The notes: a model not told the origin generated them from the sequence alone. A stretch of DNA of 64,000 nucleotides from Spiroplasma gladiatoris (GCF_004379335.1 NZ_CP038013.1:496001-560000), one strand, 5' to 3'. Counted from the stretch's first letter, positions 1 to 10,218 are shown. Program-made: numbers and translations.

Positions 1-363
1 GAGTATAAAGAAGTTAGAAAAAATAATAAAGTTGAGATTAATAAAGTTTCAAAAAGAAATAACTACTTAAAAGAAATTATGGTTCAATCATTTAAGTATG
101 GAATTAAACGTTCTTTATTAATTGGAGTATTTTACATTATTATTTCATTATTATTATCAATAACTTTAACTTCATTAGCTTCATTTGGTTTAAGTGTAAT
201 AATTGGAATTGTTTCTTCGGGAATAATTATGTTATTTATTTGTTTACCAGTTTGAATTTGACTAGAACAAATTAGAATTAGAAATCACTTAACAAGAAAA
301 CGTTTTATAAACGGATTAAAAGTAACAGGTGAAGAACAAATTATCGAAGGGGTTAATGACTAA
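1..363 (+). CDS. secDF: SecDF protein-export subunit, C-terminal part (5' end outside window)
   Basis: Reading frame 1 is open from the window edge to TAA at 361-363, giving 120 residues. It has a hydrophilic start, then two hydrophobic segments (about residues 41-61 and 64-82), then VWIWLEQIR and a basic tail. This matches the end of the SecF half of SecD/SecF, where the last transmembrane helices are followed by a short cytoplasmic tail. The protein would act with SecYEG in the membrane to help drive secretion. The tryptophans of the WIWLE stretch are both encoded by TGA. It lies 3 nt upstream of apt, as expected from the secDF...apt-relA order known in Firmicutes. The assignment rests on the C-terminus and synteny only; another multi-helix membrane protein is possible. 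Confidence 0.65.
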
Positions 364-366
364 TTT

Positions 367-894
367 ATGGACAAAAATTTAAATTTAAAAGATTATATTT
401 TAGATGTAAATGATTTTCCGATTAAAGGAGTGGTTTTTAAAGATATCACTCCTTTATTAAATAATGTTGATGCATTTAAACAAGCTGTTAACCAAATGGT
501 TGAATATGTTAAGTTAAAAAAAGCAAACGTTGTTGTTGCACCAGAAGCAAGGGGATTTTTATTCGCATCAGCTGTAGCTTATGCTGCAGATGTTAGATTT
601 GTTTTGGTTAGAAAACCAGGTAAACTTCCAAGAGAAGTTATTGATATTGAATATGAACTTGAATACAATAAAGGTCATATTCAAATTCACAAAGATGATT
701 TAAATGACCATGATAAAGTTGTTATTGTTGATGATGTTTTAGCAACTGGAGGAACTATGCAAGCAATTATTGATTTAGTTCACCAAAGTAAAGCAACAGT
801 TAATGGTATTGTATTTTTAGCTGATCTTTTGTTTTTGCATGACAAAGATTTATTTAAAGAATACGATTCAAAGTCATTATTGACTTATAAATAA
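367..894 (+). CDS. apt: Adenine phosphoribosyltransferase
   Basis: A 175-residue cytoplasmic enzyme of purine salvage: adenine + PRPP gives AMP + PPi. The type I PRTase fold is visible, with the APEARGF segment typical of adenine-specific enzymes at residues 58-64 and the PRPP-binding loop VVIVDDVLATGGT at about 118-130. Length is normal for the family (170-180). The ATG follows the secDF stop by 3 nt with no strong Shine-Dalgarno, which suggests translational coupling. In many Firmicutes apt is followed by relA; here relA lies 9.3 kb further on, after nrdDG, a permease and two lipoproteins. A terminator hairpin follows at 910-937. Identification is secure. Confidence 0.95.
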   Translation: MDKNLNLKDYILDVNDFPIKGVVFKDITPLLNNVDAFKQAVNQMVEYVKLKKANVVVAPEARGFLFASAVAYAADVRFVLVRKPGKLPREVIDIEYELEYNKGHIQIHKDDLNDHDKVVIVDDVLATGGTMQAIIDLVHQSKATVNGIVFLADLLFLHDKDLFKEYDSKSLLTYK

Positions 895-909
895 ATATTT
901 TATTTTCTT

Positions 910-937
910 AAAAAGTGCTTTATTATAGGCGCTTTTT
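910..937 (+). terminator. Rho-independent terminator after apt
   Basis: AAAAAGTGC (910-918) pairs with GCGCTTTTT (929-937), with one G-T wobble and a 10-nt loop; the 3' arm supplies the T-run. It ends the secDF-apt transcript. Confidence 0.75.
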
Positions 938-1030
938 ATTATCTTTAAACTTGATATTTTTCTTTTTATATGGTTTTATAAGTTTGAAGTAAAAATTAAT
1001 GGGTTGAAAAAATAATATAAAATTTATCAA

Positions 1031-1069
1031 TTCAAAAGCATAAGCACTGGGCGTATAATGTGCTTTGCT
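1031..1069 (+). promoter_or_regulatory. nrdD promoter with inverted repeat around the -10
   Basis: TTCAAA at 1031-1036 and TATAAT at 1054-1059 are 17 nt apart. An interrupted inverted repeat flanks the -10: AGCA-TA-AGCAC (1037-1047) and GTGCT-T-TGCT (1060-1069), with the TATAAT in the 12-nt centre. This geometry suggests an operator, or, if transcription starts further upstream, an RNA hairpin. It does not match the NrdR box consensus. The regulator is unknown. Confidence 0.5.
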
Positions 1070-1114
1070 ATTTTATTTCACTCAAAGTATAAAAATAGAC
1101 AGGGTGGTTTTACA

Positions 1115-3238
1115 ATGAGTGCAAAAGAATTAAATTATAGCAATATGATGAATGAATTCAGTCAAGTTATTTCTACAAAAAACAATGATTTAAAAAATGA
1201 AAATGCTAATATGAGTGGCGATACTGCAAGTGGAAAAATGATGAAATTTGCTTCAATCGGTGCTAAAGATTTTGCATTAGAAAATTTAGTAAATCCTGTT
1301 TATAGTGATTTACATAAAAAAGCATTGATACACATTCATGATTTAGATTACTATCCAACTAAATCAGCTACATGTGTTCAATATAATATTGAAGAGATAT
1401 TTGAGAATGGATTTAGAACAAGAAATGGATTAATCAGAGAACCTCAGTCAATTGGAGTTTATGCTGAGTTAGCGGCAATTATTTTTCAAACTTGTCAAAA
1501 TGAAATGCACGGAGGTCAAGCAATTCCTGCATTTGACTATTTTATGGCACCTGGTGTTAATAAAAGTTTTAGAAAAGCTTTGAAAAGAAATATTGAACAA
1601 TTCTTTCAATTTTTTGATGAAAAAATTAATTTAGAAAAATTACAACTTATTTTAAAAGATGAAGAAATTAAGTTTAAAGAATTAGAATTTGAGCATGTAA
1701 AAAGACATGTTTCAAGTGATAAATTTACTTCTCAAATTTATGACAAAATTAGAGAAATGAGTATTAAAAATGTTGAGTATGAAACAGATCAAGCAATGGA
1801 AGGTTTTATTTATAATTTAAATACTCAACATTCAAGAGGTGGAAATCAAGTTGTTTTTTCATCAATTAATTTAGGAACAGACACCTCAAAAGAAGGAAGA
1901 CAAGTTACAAGATCACTTTTAAAAGCGTTAAGAAATGGTTTAGGAAATGGTGAAACTTCAATATTCCCAATCGTAATTTTTAAAGTTAAAACTGGAGTTA
2001 ATTTTGACGAAGAAAGTTATAATTTCGCAATGAGTATTGGCCAAGATAAATGATTTAGCGAAGAGTTAGTTTGAAAAACTCCAAATTTTGATTTATTTTT
2101 AGACTCAATTAGAACAACTAGTAGCAGATTATTTCCTAATTTCATGTTTTTAGATCAATCATATAATCAACACGAATTATGAAAACCAAATGATAAAAAA
2201 AATTGATATTATGAACCTGCAACAATGGGTTGTCGTACAAGAGTTTTTGAAAATGTAAACGGACCAAAAACTAGTGTTGGTAGAGGAAATTTAAGCTTTA
2301 CTTCAATTAATTTACCTTTTATTGCTTTAGAATTATTAAAAAGCGAAGGAATCTTAAACGAAGGAAAAATTAATTATGAAAAAGCAAATTTTGCTGATTT
2401 AAAATTAAAGTTTTTACAAAAAATAAACACTTATTCTGCTGATGTTTGTGACCAATTATTTGATCGTTATAAGTATCAAATTAGTGCAATGGCAAAAGAG
2501 TTTCCGTTTTTAATGAAAAATAACGTTTTATCTGGAGGGCAAGATTTAGAAGCGGATCAATTTGTCGAATCAGTGTTTAAACAAGGTTCTTTGACAGTTG
2601 GTTTTGTTGGTCTTGCTGAAGCATTAAAAGCGTTATTAGGAGTTCATCATGGAGAAAGTGATGAAGCACAAGAGTTTGGATTACAAGTTGTTCAAGAAAT
2701 TAACAATGTTGCTAATAATTGAAAAACTAAAACAAATTTAAATTTTGGAGTAATTGCAACTCCAGCTGAATCTGTTGCAGGAAGAATGGCAAAAGTAACA
2801 AGAAAAGCTTTTGGATCAATTCCCGAAATTACAAATCGTGATTATTTTACTAATTCTAATCATGTACCAGTTTATTACAATATTTCTGCAATTAAAAAAA
2901 TTCAAAAAGAAGCTGCTTATCATCCAATTACACTTGGAGGAAGTATAAGTTATGTAGAGCTAGATGGAGAAGCTAAAAAAAATCTACATGCAGTTCTTTC
3001 GATAATTAATGCTATGAGAATTAGTGGAACAAATTATGGTAGTTTAAACCATCCAGTTGATAGATGTAAAAAATGTCACTACACTTCATTAATTCCTTTA
3101 AGTTGTCAAAGTTGTGGAAATACTGATATATCTAGAACTAGAAGAATAACAGGATATTTAGTTGGTGACTTAGATGGTTGAAATCAAGGGAAACAAGCAG
3201 AAGAAGCTGATAGAGTAAAACATAAATTTCAAGAGTAA
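1115..3238 (+). CDS. nrdD: Anaerobic ribonucleoside-triphosphate reductase (class III)
   Basis: A 707-residue oxygen-sensitive enzyme that reduces ribonucleoside triphosphates to deoxyribonucleotides with a glycyl radical. Seen: [12 protein letters not shown] in the substrate-barrel region (about residue 131); a zinc site of four cysteines, CKKC and CQSC (about 651, 654, 664, 667); and the radical segment RRITGYL with glycine near 680, followed by [12 protein letters not shown]. In-frame TGA codons encode Trp. The start is ATG 1115, preceded by AGGGTGG; an upstream in-frame ATG at 1058 overlaps the promoter and lacks an RBS. The N-terminus has only about 27 residues before the conserved NENAN segment, so the usual ATP-cone seems absent. 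nrdG follows after 5 nt. Such an enzyme fits a fermentative anaerobe; I believe it is uncommon among Mollicutes. Confidence 0.93.
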
Positions 3239-3243
3239 TTAAT

Positions 3244-3750
3244 ATGAAAATATTAAAAATTTATAAAGAAACAATTAGTGATGGACCTGGAATTAGATAT
3301 TCAATTTATATAGCAGGGTGTTTACATGCTTGTAAAGGGTGTCACAATATGTTAAGTTGAAGTTTCAAATTAGGAAAAGAGTTCACAAAAGATTATGAAG
3401 AAGAAATATTAAAGGATTTAAAAGCAAATCCTTTATTAAACGGAGTCACATTTAGTGGTGGAGATCCAATGTTTAGTTCGATTGAAGTTTTAAAGTTTAT
3501 TAAGAGAATTAAACTTGAAACTAATTTAAATATTTGACTTTATACCGGGTTTACAATTGAAGAGTTAATCGAACAAAGAAACAATAATAAAGAGTCTTTT
3601 GCTAGATTTGAAATATTAAAAGAAATAGATATTTTAGTTGATGGAAGATTTGTTTTGGAGTTATATGATCCTAAAATTTTATATCGAGGAAGTAGTAATC
3701 AAAGGTTGATTGACACAAAACAATACCTGAAAAAAAATAATTTATTTTAA
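3244..3750 (+). CDS. nrdG: Anaerobic RNR activating protein (radical SAM)
   Basis: A 168-residue radical SAM activase that makes the glycyl radical on NrdD by reductive cleavage of S-adenosylmethionine. The 4Fe-4S motif CxxxCxxC is seen as CLHACKGC near residues 26-33, followed by [10 protein letters not shown], the glycine-rich SAM-binding segment. Length is close to other NrdG proteins (150-180). It starts 5 nt after the nrdD stop, so the two form one operon. The start has no clear separate Shine-Dalgarno and probably depends on coupling. A hairpin terminator overlaps the stop. Confidence 0.92.
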
Positions 3751-3774
3751 ACTCATTTAAAATGAGTTTTTTTA
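3749..3774 (+). terminator. Rho-independent terminator after nrdG
   Basis: A near-perfect ACTCATTT/AAATGAGT hairpin is followed by a run of Ts; it starts at the nrdG stop codon. Confidence 0.8.
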
Positions 3775-4127
3775 TTCTTTATTTTATATAACTAGATATG
3801 TTAATAATGATATAATATTATTGGTAAATTTTAACTTTAATTTTAAATTGTTAAAATTTTACTAATTAAATTGATACAAAAATTGTAAAGGAATGAAAAT
3901 ATGCAAAATTCAATCAAAACTTTTAAAAAGTTAATAATTTTCAAAACCAATATATATTTACTTTTAAAGTATTTTTTGGATTTTTTTACCTATGCATAAA
4001 GTAATTAATTTAAAAAATGTATAATAACAAATGTTAATTATACTTATTGAAAGTAAATATAAATTTATAATTTTAAATTTATATTTTTTTTATGTTTTAT
4101 CAATTTAGATATGAAAGGAGAATTGAA
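3775..4127 (+). promoter_or_regulatory. Long structured leader of the APC permease gene
   Basis: This 353-nt non-coding stretch holds TATAAT at 3811-3816. An inverted repeat follows (about 3821-3834 with 3849-3865). A possible 32-codon ORF (ATG 3901, TAA ending 3999) is preceded by AAAGGA. A 13-bp A/T hairpin (4055-4067 with 4074-4086) runs into eight Ts, and the permease RBS AAAGGAG is at 4114-4120. The order promoter, hairpin, small ORF, terminator-like hairpin, gene is what an attenuator would look like. The hairpins contain almost no G-C pairs, so this is tentative, and the small ORF may be chance. Confidence 0.35.
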
Positions 4128-5762
4128 ATGGAAAATAAGAATAATTTAAAAATTGATCCAACTGATGTTTTGCACCCTCAAATTAACAATAAAAACGCAA
4201 GAAAATCAGCTGCATTTGATTTTTGAAGAGTATTTTCTATTGTTTTTGGAAACTCAATTGGAGTAGGGATTTATTTAAAAAGTAAACAAGCTTTATTAGC
4301 GGCACATAATCCCTATATAGTTCTAATTGTGTTATTTTTAATGTCATTTATTGGTGTATCAATGGTGTTTGTTTTTATTGAACTTGGCACAAGCGCAAAA
4401 AACCGATATCATACTCATACTGCATTTGCAGAAACTTTTATAGGAAGAAGAACAGGAAGTTTATTTTCATTATTTTATTGTGTCATATATATTCCTGTTT
4501 ATGTTGGTTTAATGGCAATTACTGTTTCATATTATGTTTTTAGAGTGATCGATGACTATCATGACAATCAAGCATGAATAAATGCTGATATCGAAGCATT
4601 CTTGATAATATTTATAGCAGTTCTAATTATATTTTTTATGTGTATATCAAACGGTTATGCTTCAAACGGGTGATTTAAATATCTACATATATTTTTTAAT
4701 AACTTAAAATTTTTACCATTATTGTTTGTAATTGGTCTTGGTATTTATGCCAAATTTCAATTAAGTACCACTGCATTTGTTAGTTCAAATACTTCTCAAT
4801 GAAAGTTTAGCTATTTTATACTAGTAATTCCAATGTTGCTATTTGAACTTGATGGATTTATGTATGGTTCTAGTATAGAAAAACAAATAACTCATAAAAG
4901 GATGCTTGTTATTGGTCAAGTTGTTGGAGTTATTTTAGTAGTATTTGTTAATGTTTTATTTGCAGTATCTCTATATTTTGGTACAACTGATGCTGATTCA
5001 TTTTCGCTTATTAATTTAATTCTTTCAAAAGAAGCTGCACTTGTTTGCAAACTTATAATTGCTGTAGTTGTTTTGGGTTCGGTTGCAGGATTTACAAGTT
5101 TTGGAGTAATTAATCTATCTAGTACCACAGATAATGATGGAGTTCAATTGGTGCATTACAAAAATGCAAAAGCAATGATTTCGCATCGACTAAGTGGATT
5201 TATAAATGCAATTTTAATATCAATAACTCTAGTTGTAATAACAACAACATCATGGTTAGTTTATCGTGATGGCTTACAAAGAAATGATCAAATGAGTGAA
5301 TTTTACTATGTAGGTCAAGGTGTCACATATTTAATTGATAAAATTAGTGATTCTGTTGTTGTACTTGCTTTTACTACTTACTTAGTATTAATGTTAGCAG
5401 CACTAGTAAATCACAAAACCAATAAAGTTAATGATGTTACAAAAGTAAAAGGTAGTGTTTATTTTAATTCGATTGCTTCAACAATAATGAGTCTATTTTT
5501 ACTTTATATTTTTTATGATATATTTAGTAAGTTTGGATCAAATGATATTGGACAAATTTTACAACCTGCTTTTGTTTTAATTTTTTTACTTGTATTAATG
5601 ATTGCTTTTATAGTTAATGAAGCTAAGTTATCAAAAGTTAATATTGATGAAAACGACTTTATTTTAAGACTAAATCCTAAAAATTGAAATAAAAAATATA
5701 ATCGTCAAGTTGAAACTAATAAATATAAAGAAAAATACAAAAATTTTTATAAAAATTTATAA
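4128..5762 (+). CDS. APC-superfamily amino acid permease
   Basis: A 544-residue integral membrane transporter with about 12 hydrophobic segments. The first helix carries FGNSIGVGIYL (about residues 41-51), the glycine-rich unwound helix that binds the substrate backbone in APC permeases. Further hydrophobic blocks continue to about residue 505, and a basic cytoplasmic tail (NKKYNRQVE...) ends the protein. The substrate cannot be told from sequence; it is probably an amino acid taken up by proton symport or exchange. The start ATG has a strong RBS (AAAGGAG, 7 nt upstream). The gene is monocistronic behind a long leader. It is only distantly similar to the second APC permease at 55761. Confidence 0.8.
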
Positions 5763-5783
5763 ACTTTAAATTAAATTTTATTA

Positions 5784-5798
5784 TTTTTTGTTTATAAT
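5784..5798 (+). promoter_or_regulatory. Promoter of first lipoprotein gene
   Basis: TATAAT at 5793-5798 is preceded by a six-T run (5784-5789). The arrangement resembles the promoter of the paralogue downstream, where the T-run is 17 long. No convincing -35 hexamer is seen. Confidence 0.5.
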
Positions 5799-5819
5799 AT
5801 AAATAAAAAAAGGAGAAAT

Positions 5820-7853
5820 ATGAAAAAAATATTAGGTTTATTATCTGCGATCACATTAACAGCTTCAACCGTATCTTATGTTGTTGCATGTCCTAAAAAA
5901 GAAGTAGAAGAAGGTGAAGGTGAAGAAAATTCAGATACAAACAAACTTCCAGAAGTACCAGATTACAACTTAACTCTTACAGATTATTTAAAAGAAGTAA
6001 ATGATATTATTAATGATGAGGTTAAGAGTGCTAGTGAAACATGATTCCAAGAGGTTAAAGATGACTCAAGTTTTTCATTTATTAAACCTGATGTTATAAA
6101 AAGTTTAAAAGGTATTAATTTAGATGGAACATCTACATCGTTAAAAACTATTTTTGAAAGTCCTGAAAACAACGGTAAAAAAGAAAGATTTGTAAGTGAT
6201 ATTAAAAGTTTAGTTAACTTTCAAAATATTAATGATAAAGTTATAAAACTAAAAGATGATACAAAATATAGTATTTTATTATCATCAATAAATGAAAATG
6301 AACTAATCACTTTAGATGAACAAGCTTTATTGAGTTATGACAGTGGTATAATTAAATTTTCTGAAACAGATCAAATTACTCCTACAAACATTGCAGAAGA
6401 AAATAAACCTAAAGATTCATTCATAAATATTGATACAAAATTTGGTTTTACATTAAAATATTATGAAAATGATGAAAATAAAACAGTTAAAGAAGATAAA
6501 AGTTTTAAAGATTTTGGTTTTAATTTTACTTCAACATCCAATAATGCATTAACTGAACTAATAAATAAAAAAACTAAGGAGCTTAAATATTCATTTATTG
6601 GTGATGTTAATTTTAACACTTTATTAAAAAATGAAAATACTAATAATAATGATGATGATAAATTTATAATTAATGACCAAGATACAATAAAAGAAATGAT
6701 TAAAAATAAATTTAAAGGTAATAATTTTAAAAAAGCTATTGTAGAAAAAATCAAAGAAGGAACAAATATTTTAAATAATAATGTAAAAATTGAGTTTGAG
6801 AACGATGATTCAGAAAATAGTTTTGTTGATTTAACAGATAGAAAATTAAACAGTAACGGAGAAATTTGAGATTATTCATTAAGTGCTACAACAGAAAGTA
6901 AATTTAAATGAAAAGATAATGATGATTACACAACAATTGACGGTTTGGCAAAAAATGAAAAATTATACAACTATATTTTTAAAAAAATTGATAATGAAAA
7001 AGTATTAGAAAAATATGATGAATCTGTATACAATTATGTTAAAGATAATTATAAAAATTGATTAGCTGATTACTATGCGCATATTACAGATAACAATGAA
7101 GCAAAAGCTTCTGAAGGTTTAAAAAAATCAACAAGTTTAGGATTATTTAATATAAAAGGATTAAAACTAAAAATCAACAATTTTTCTGTTGATTTAAGTG
7201 AATTCTATATTGCAGCAGGATATCAAGTTAGTGATGAAGAAATTACAAGTTCTGATTTAAATGAAAATTCTGTAATTTTTAAATCAATTGTTGCAAACTT
7301 AACAAAAGGAATTAAAGCATATCAAGATACATTTGGTATAGAAAACACAACAGATGACTATAAAATAGCTGCTTTTAATGGTGGTGATATAAATGGTAAA
7401 AACTTATGAGATAGCTTTGACCAAAACTATATTTCAGGGCTGTATAGTGGTAATAATAAAGGTGTTGCTATGATGTATTGAGCATCAGTTTTAAGAAGAA
7501 TGAGCAATGTTTTATCACTTGATATTTCAAATAGAAAAGATAATGGACTTGAAGTTCAAGATGCTGCAAGAAAAGTTTTATTAAATAAAGGAAATCAGAC
7601 TGTTTATAATTGACAATTTATTAAAGAAACACTTGTAAGTTTCATATTAAAAAATGATATTAATGGAGACCCTAATACAAATGGGTTCTATATGGATGCT
7701 ATTTATTATTCTGGAGATGATACATCTGATATAAGATTTAAATTAAACTTTATCGATGTTACATTTACTACTGATAGAATTTGAAAGAAATACGGAACAG
7801 TTACTGAAATGTATAAAAATAGATCTATTATTGAAAATACAAGAAAAAAATAA
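5820..7853 (+). CDS. Surface lipoprotein, paralogue 1
   Basis: A 677-residue predicted lipoprotein. The signal peptide is MKKILGLLSAITLTASTVSY followed by VVAC, with the lipobox cysteine at residue 24; cleavage there and diacylglyceryl attachment would place the rest outside the membrane. An acidic linker rich in E, G and N follows. The body is Asn/Lys/Asp-rich without a recognised domain. The RBS is AAAGGAG just before the ATG. A second copy follows at 8008, and the two share long identical DNA blocks (6351-6474 and 6819-7170). TGA tryptophans recur (for example EIWDYS). The function is unknown; adhesion or antigenic variation is an inference from localisation and duplication. Confidence 0.85.
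6351..6474 (+). repeat. 124-bp block identical to 8527-8650
   Basis: By reading both copies, this block is identical between the two lipoprotein genes while flanking codons differ. It ends at an A/G difference (6475 versus 8651). Confidence 0.8.
6819..7170 (+). repeat. 352-bp block identical to 8989-9340
   Basis: A base-by-base reading found no difference across 352 bp between the paralogues. Sequence on both sides is diverged, including synonymous sites, which suggests recent gene conversion or recombination. Confidence 0.85.
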
Positions 7854-7859
7854 CATTTA

Positions 7860-7906
7860 AAAATCTTTAAAAAATTTATTCAAAAATAAATTTTTTAAAG
7901 ATTTTC
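7860..7906 (+). terminator. Rho-independent terminator after lipoprotein 1
   Basis: A perfect 21-bp hairpin (7860-7880 with 7885-7905, loop CAAA). It contains few G-C pairs but is very long. Confidence 0.75.
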
Positions 7907-7954
7907 TTATTTTATATATTTAAATTAGGACAATAATTAGTTTTTTTTTAAAAA

Positions 7955-7985
7955 TTATTGTTTTTTTTTTTTTTTTTGTTATAGT
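7955..7985 (+). promoter_or_regulatory. Lipoprotein 2 promoter containing a 17-T tract
   Basis: TATAGT (7980-7985) is a plausible -10. The 17-T homopolymer at 7961-7977 fills the space where the -35/-10 spacer should be; TTATTG (7955-7960) or TTGTTT (7958-7963) could serve as -35. A change in tract length would alter spacer length and therefore promoter strength. Comparable homopolymer switches are known for Mycoplasma hyorhinis vlp genes. Confidence 0.6.
7961..7977 (+). repeat. Poly(T)17 homopolymer
   Basis: Seventeen consecutive T. The corresponding run before the sister gene is only six T. Slipped-strand mispairing is expected at such a tract. Confidence 0.9.
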
Positions 7986-8007
7986 TGTGTTCATACGGAG
8001 GAAAAAA

Positions 8008-10020
8008 ATGAAAAAAATATTAAGTTTATTATCTGCAATCACATTAACAGCTTCAACTGTATCTTATGTTGTTGCATGCCCTAAAAAGACAACAGAAGAA
8101 AAAACTGATGATAACGGCCCTATCGCAGAAGAGCCAGATTACAACCTAGCTTTGTCAGATTATTTAAAAGAAGTAAATGAAATTATTAACAATGAAGTTA
8201 AAAGTGCTAGTGAAACATGATTTCAAGAAGTTAACGATGACTCAAGCTTCTCGTTTATTAAACCTAATATTATAAAAAGCTTAAAAGGTATTAAAGAGGA
8301 TGGAGAAACGACTTCTTTAAAAACTATTTTTGATAACTCTGAAAATAGTGATAAAAAAGAAGGATTTATAAGTGACTTTAAAAGCTTAATTAACCTTCAA
8401 AATATAAATGAAAAAATTATAAAACTGAAAGAAAATACAAAATATTCTATTTTATTATCATCAATAAATGAAAATGAACTAATTACTTTAGATGAACAGG
8501 CTTTATTAGGTTATGATATTGGTGGAATTAAATTTTCTGAAACAGATCAAATTACTCCTACAAACATTGCAGAAGAAAATAAACCTAAAGATTCATTCAT
8601 AAATATTGATACAAAATTTGGTTTTACATTAAAATATTATGAAAATGATGGAAATAAAACAGTTAAAGAAGATAAAAGTTTTAAAGATTATGGTTTCAAT
8701 TTTACTTCAACATCCAATGCCGCATTAACTGAACTAATAAATAAAAAAACTAAGGAGCTTAAATATTCATTTATTGGTGCTAATAATTTTAACACTCTTT
8801 TAAAAAATGAGAATACTACTAATGATGATGATAAATTTATAATTAATGACCAAGATACAATAAAAAAAATGATTGAAAATAAATTTAAAGGTAATGAGTT
8901 TAAAAATGCTATTGCAGATAAAATTAAAGAAGGAACAAATATTTTAAATAGTAATGTAAAAATAGAATTTGAAAGTAATTCTAATGATAGTTTTGTTGAT
9001 TTAACAGATAGAAAATTAAACAGTAACGGAGAAATTTGAGATTATTCATTAAGTGCTACAACAGAAAGTAAATTTAAATGAAAAGATAATGATGATTACA
9101 CAACAATTGACGGTTTGGCAAAAAATGAAAAATTATACAACTATATTTTTAAAAAAATTGATAATGAAAAAGTATTAGAAAAATATGATGAATCTGTATA
9201 CAATTATGTTAAAGATAATTATAAAAATTGATTAGCTGATTACTATGCGCATATTACAGATAACAATGAAGCAAAAGCTTCTGAAGGTTTAAAAAAATCA
9301 ACAAGTTTAGGATTATTTAATATAAAAGGATTAAAACTAAGAATCAACAATTTTTCAGTTGATTTAAGTGAATTTTATATTGCAGCAGGATATCAAGTTA
9401 GTATCGAAGACATAACAGATGATAAATTAGATGAAAACTCTGTAATTTTTAAATCAATTGTTGCAAACTTAACAAAAGGAATTAAAGCATATCAAGATAC
9501 ATTTGGTATAGAAAACACAACAGATGACTATAAAATTGCTGCATTTAGTGGTGGTGAGATAAATGGTCAAAACTTATGAGATAGTTTCGACCAAAATTAT
9601 ATTTCAGGATTAACTGATTCTAATAAAGGAATAGGTATGTTGTATTGAGATTCTGTTTTATCAAGATTCAGTAAAGTCTTATCACTCGATATTTCAGATA
9701 GAAAAGATAATGGAATCGAAGTTCAAGATGCGGCAAGAAAAAGTTTATTAAGTAAAGGGAATCAAACATTTTATAATTGAGAATTTATTTCAAAAACTTA
9801 TATAGGGAGCACTCTTAAAAAAGATGTCAGTTCAGATTATGATAAAAATGGTTTTATTATATCTAATATATATGACAAAGGTAGTTTAACTTCTGATGTA
9901 AAGTTTAAATTAAACTTTATTAATGCAATATTTACAACTGATAGAATATGGAATCTATATAAAAATGAATCTGAAAGATATAGATATAGAGCGTTTATTG
10001 AAAACACAAGAAAAGAATAA
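8008..10020 (+). CDS. Surface lipoprotein, paralogue 2
   Basis: A 670-residue lipoprotein closely related to the gene at 5820. The signal peptide is MKKILSLLSAITLTASTVSY then VVAC, with lipobox Cys at residue 24. The start is ATG 8008, 6 nt after GGAGG; an in-frame upstream ATG at 7987 lacks an RBS and would spoil the signal peptide. The two proteins differ most in the linker after the Cys, in scattered substitutions, and over the last 70 or so residues. The gene is complete in table 4 and ends before a hairpin terminator. The poly-T promoter suggests expression can switch on and off. Function is unknown. Confidence 0.85.
8527..8650 (+). repeat. 124-bp block identical to 6351-6474
   Basis: Second copy of the shared block within lipoprotein 2. 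Confidence 0.8.
8989..9340 (+). repeat. 352-bp block identical to 6819-7170
   Basis: Second copy of the long identical block; it ends at an A/G difference (7171 versus 9341). Confidence 0.85.
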
Positions 10021-10066
10021 TAAATATTATAAATTATGTTTTTAATTATTTTAAAATTAATACTAC

Positions 10067-10094
10067 AAAAAAATACACTTCTGTGTATTTTTTT
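10067..10094 (+). terminator. Rho-independent terminator after lipoprotein 2
   Basis: AAAAAATACAC and GTGTATTTTTTT form a 12-bp stem with loop TTCT, followed by T residues. Confidence 0.85.
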
Positions 10095-10218
10095 GTATAT
10101 TGTTTATTTTTGATTAAAAGATATAATTATATTTAATTGATATATTTAAATTTTTTAAGTTAATTTATTATAAAATTATTATAATTATATCTTATATTTA
10201 ATAAAAAGGGGCAAAATA

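Noticed and set aside
960-1114. Purine or 2'-deoxyguanosine riboswitch before nrdD (known from Mesoplasma florum)
   Set aside because: The conserved purine-aptamer core (three-way junction sequences) could not be found; only a simple inverted repeat is present.
1115-3238. Apparent fragmentation of nrdD and many other genes into pseudogenes
   Set aside because: The breaks are all in-frame TGA codons at tryptophan positions; with table 4 the genes are intact.
3901-3999. 32-codon ORF as a real protein gene
   Set aside because: It has a fair RBS but an unremarkable Lys/Phe/Ile composition expected by chance in such DNA; kept only as part of the leader description.
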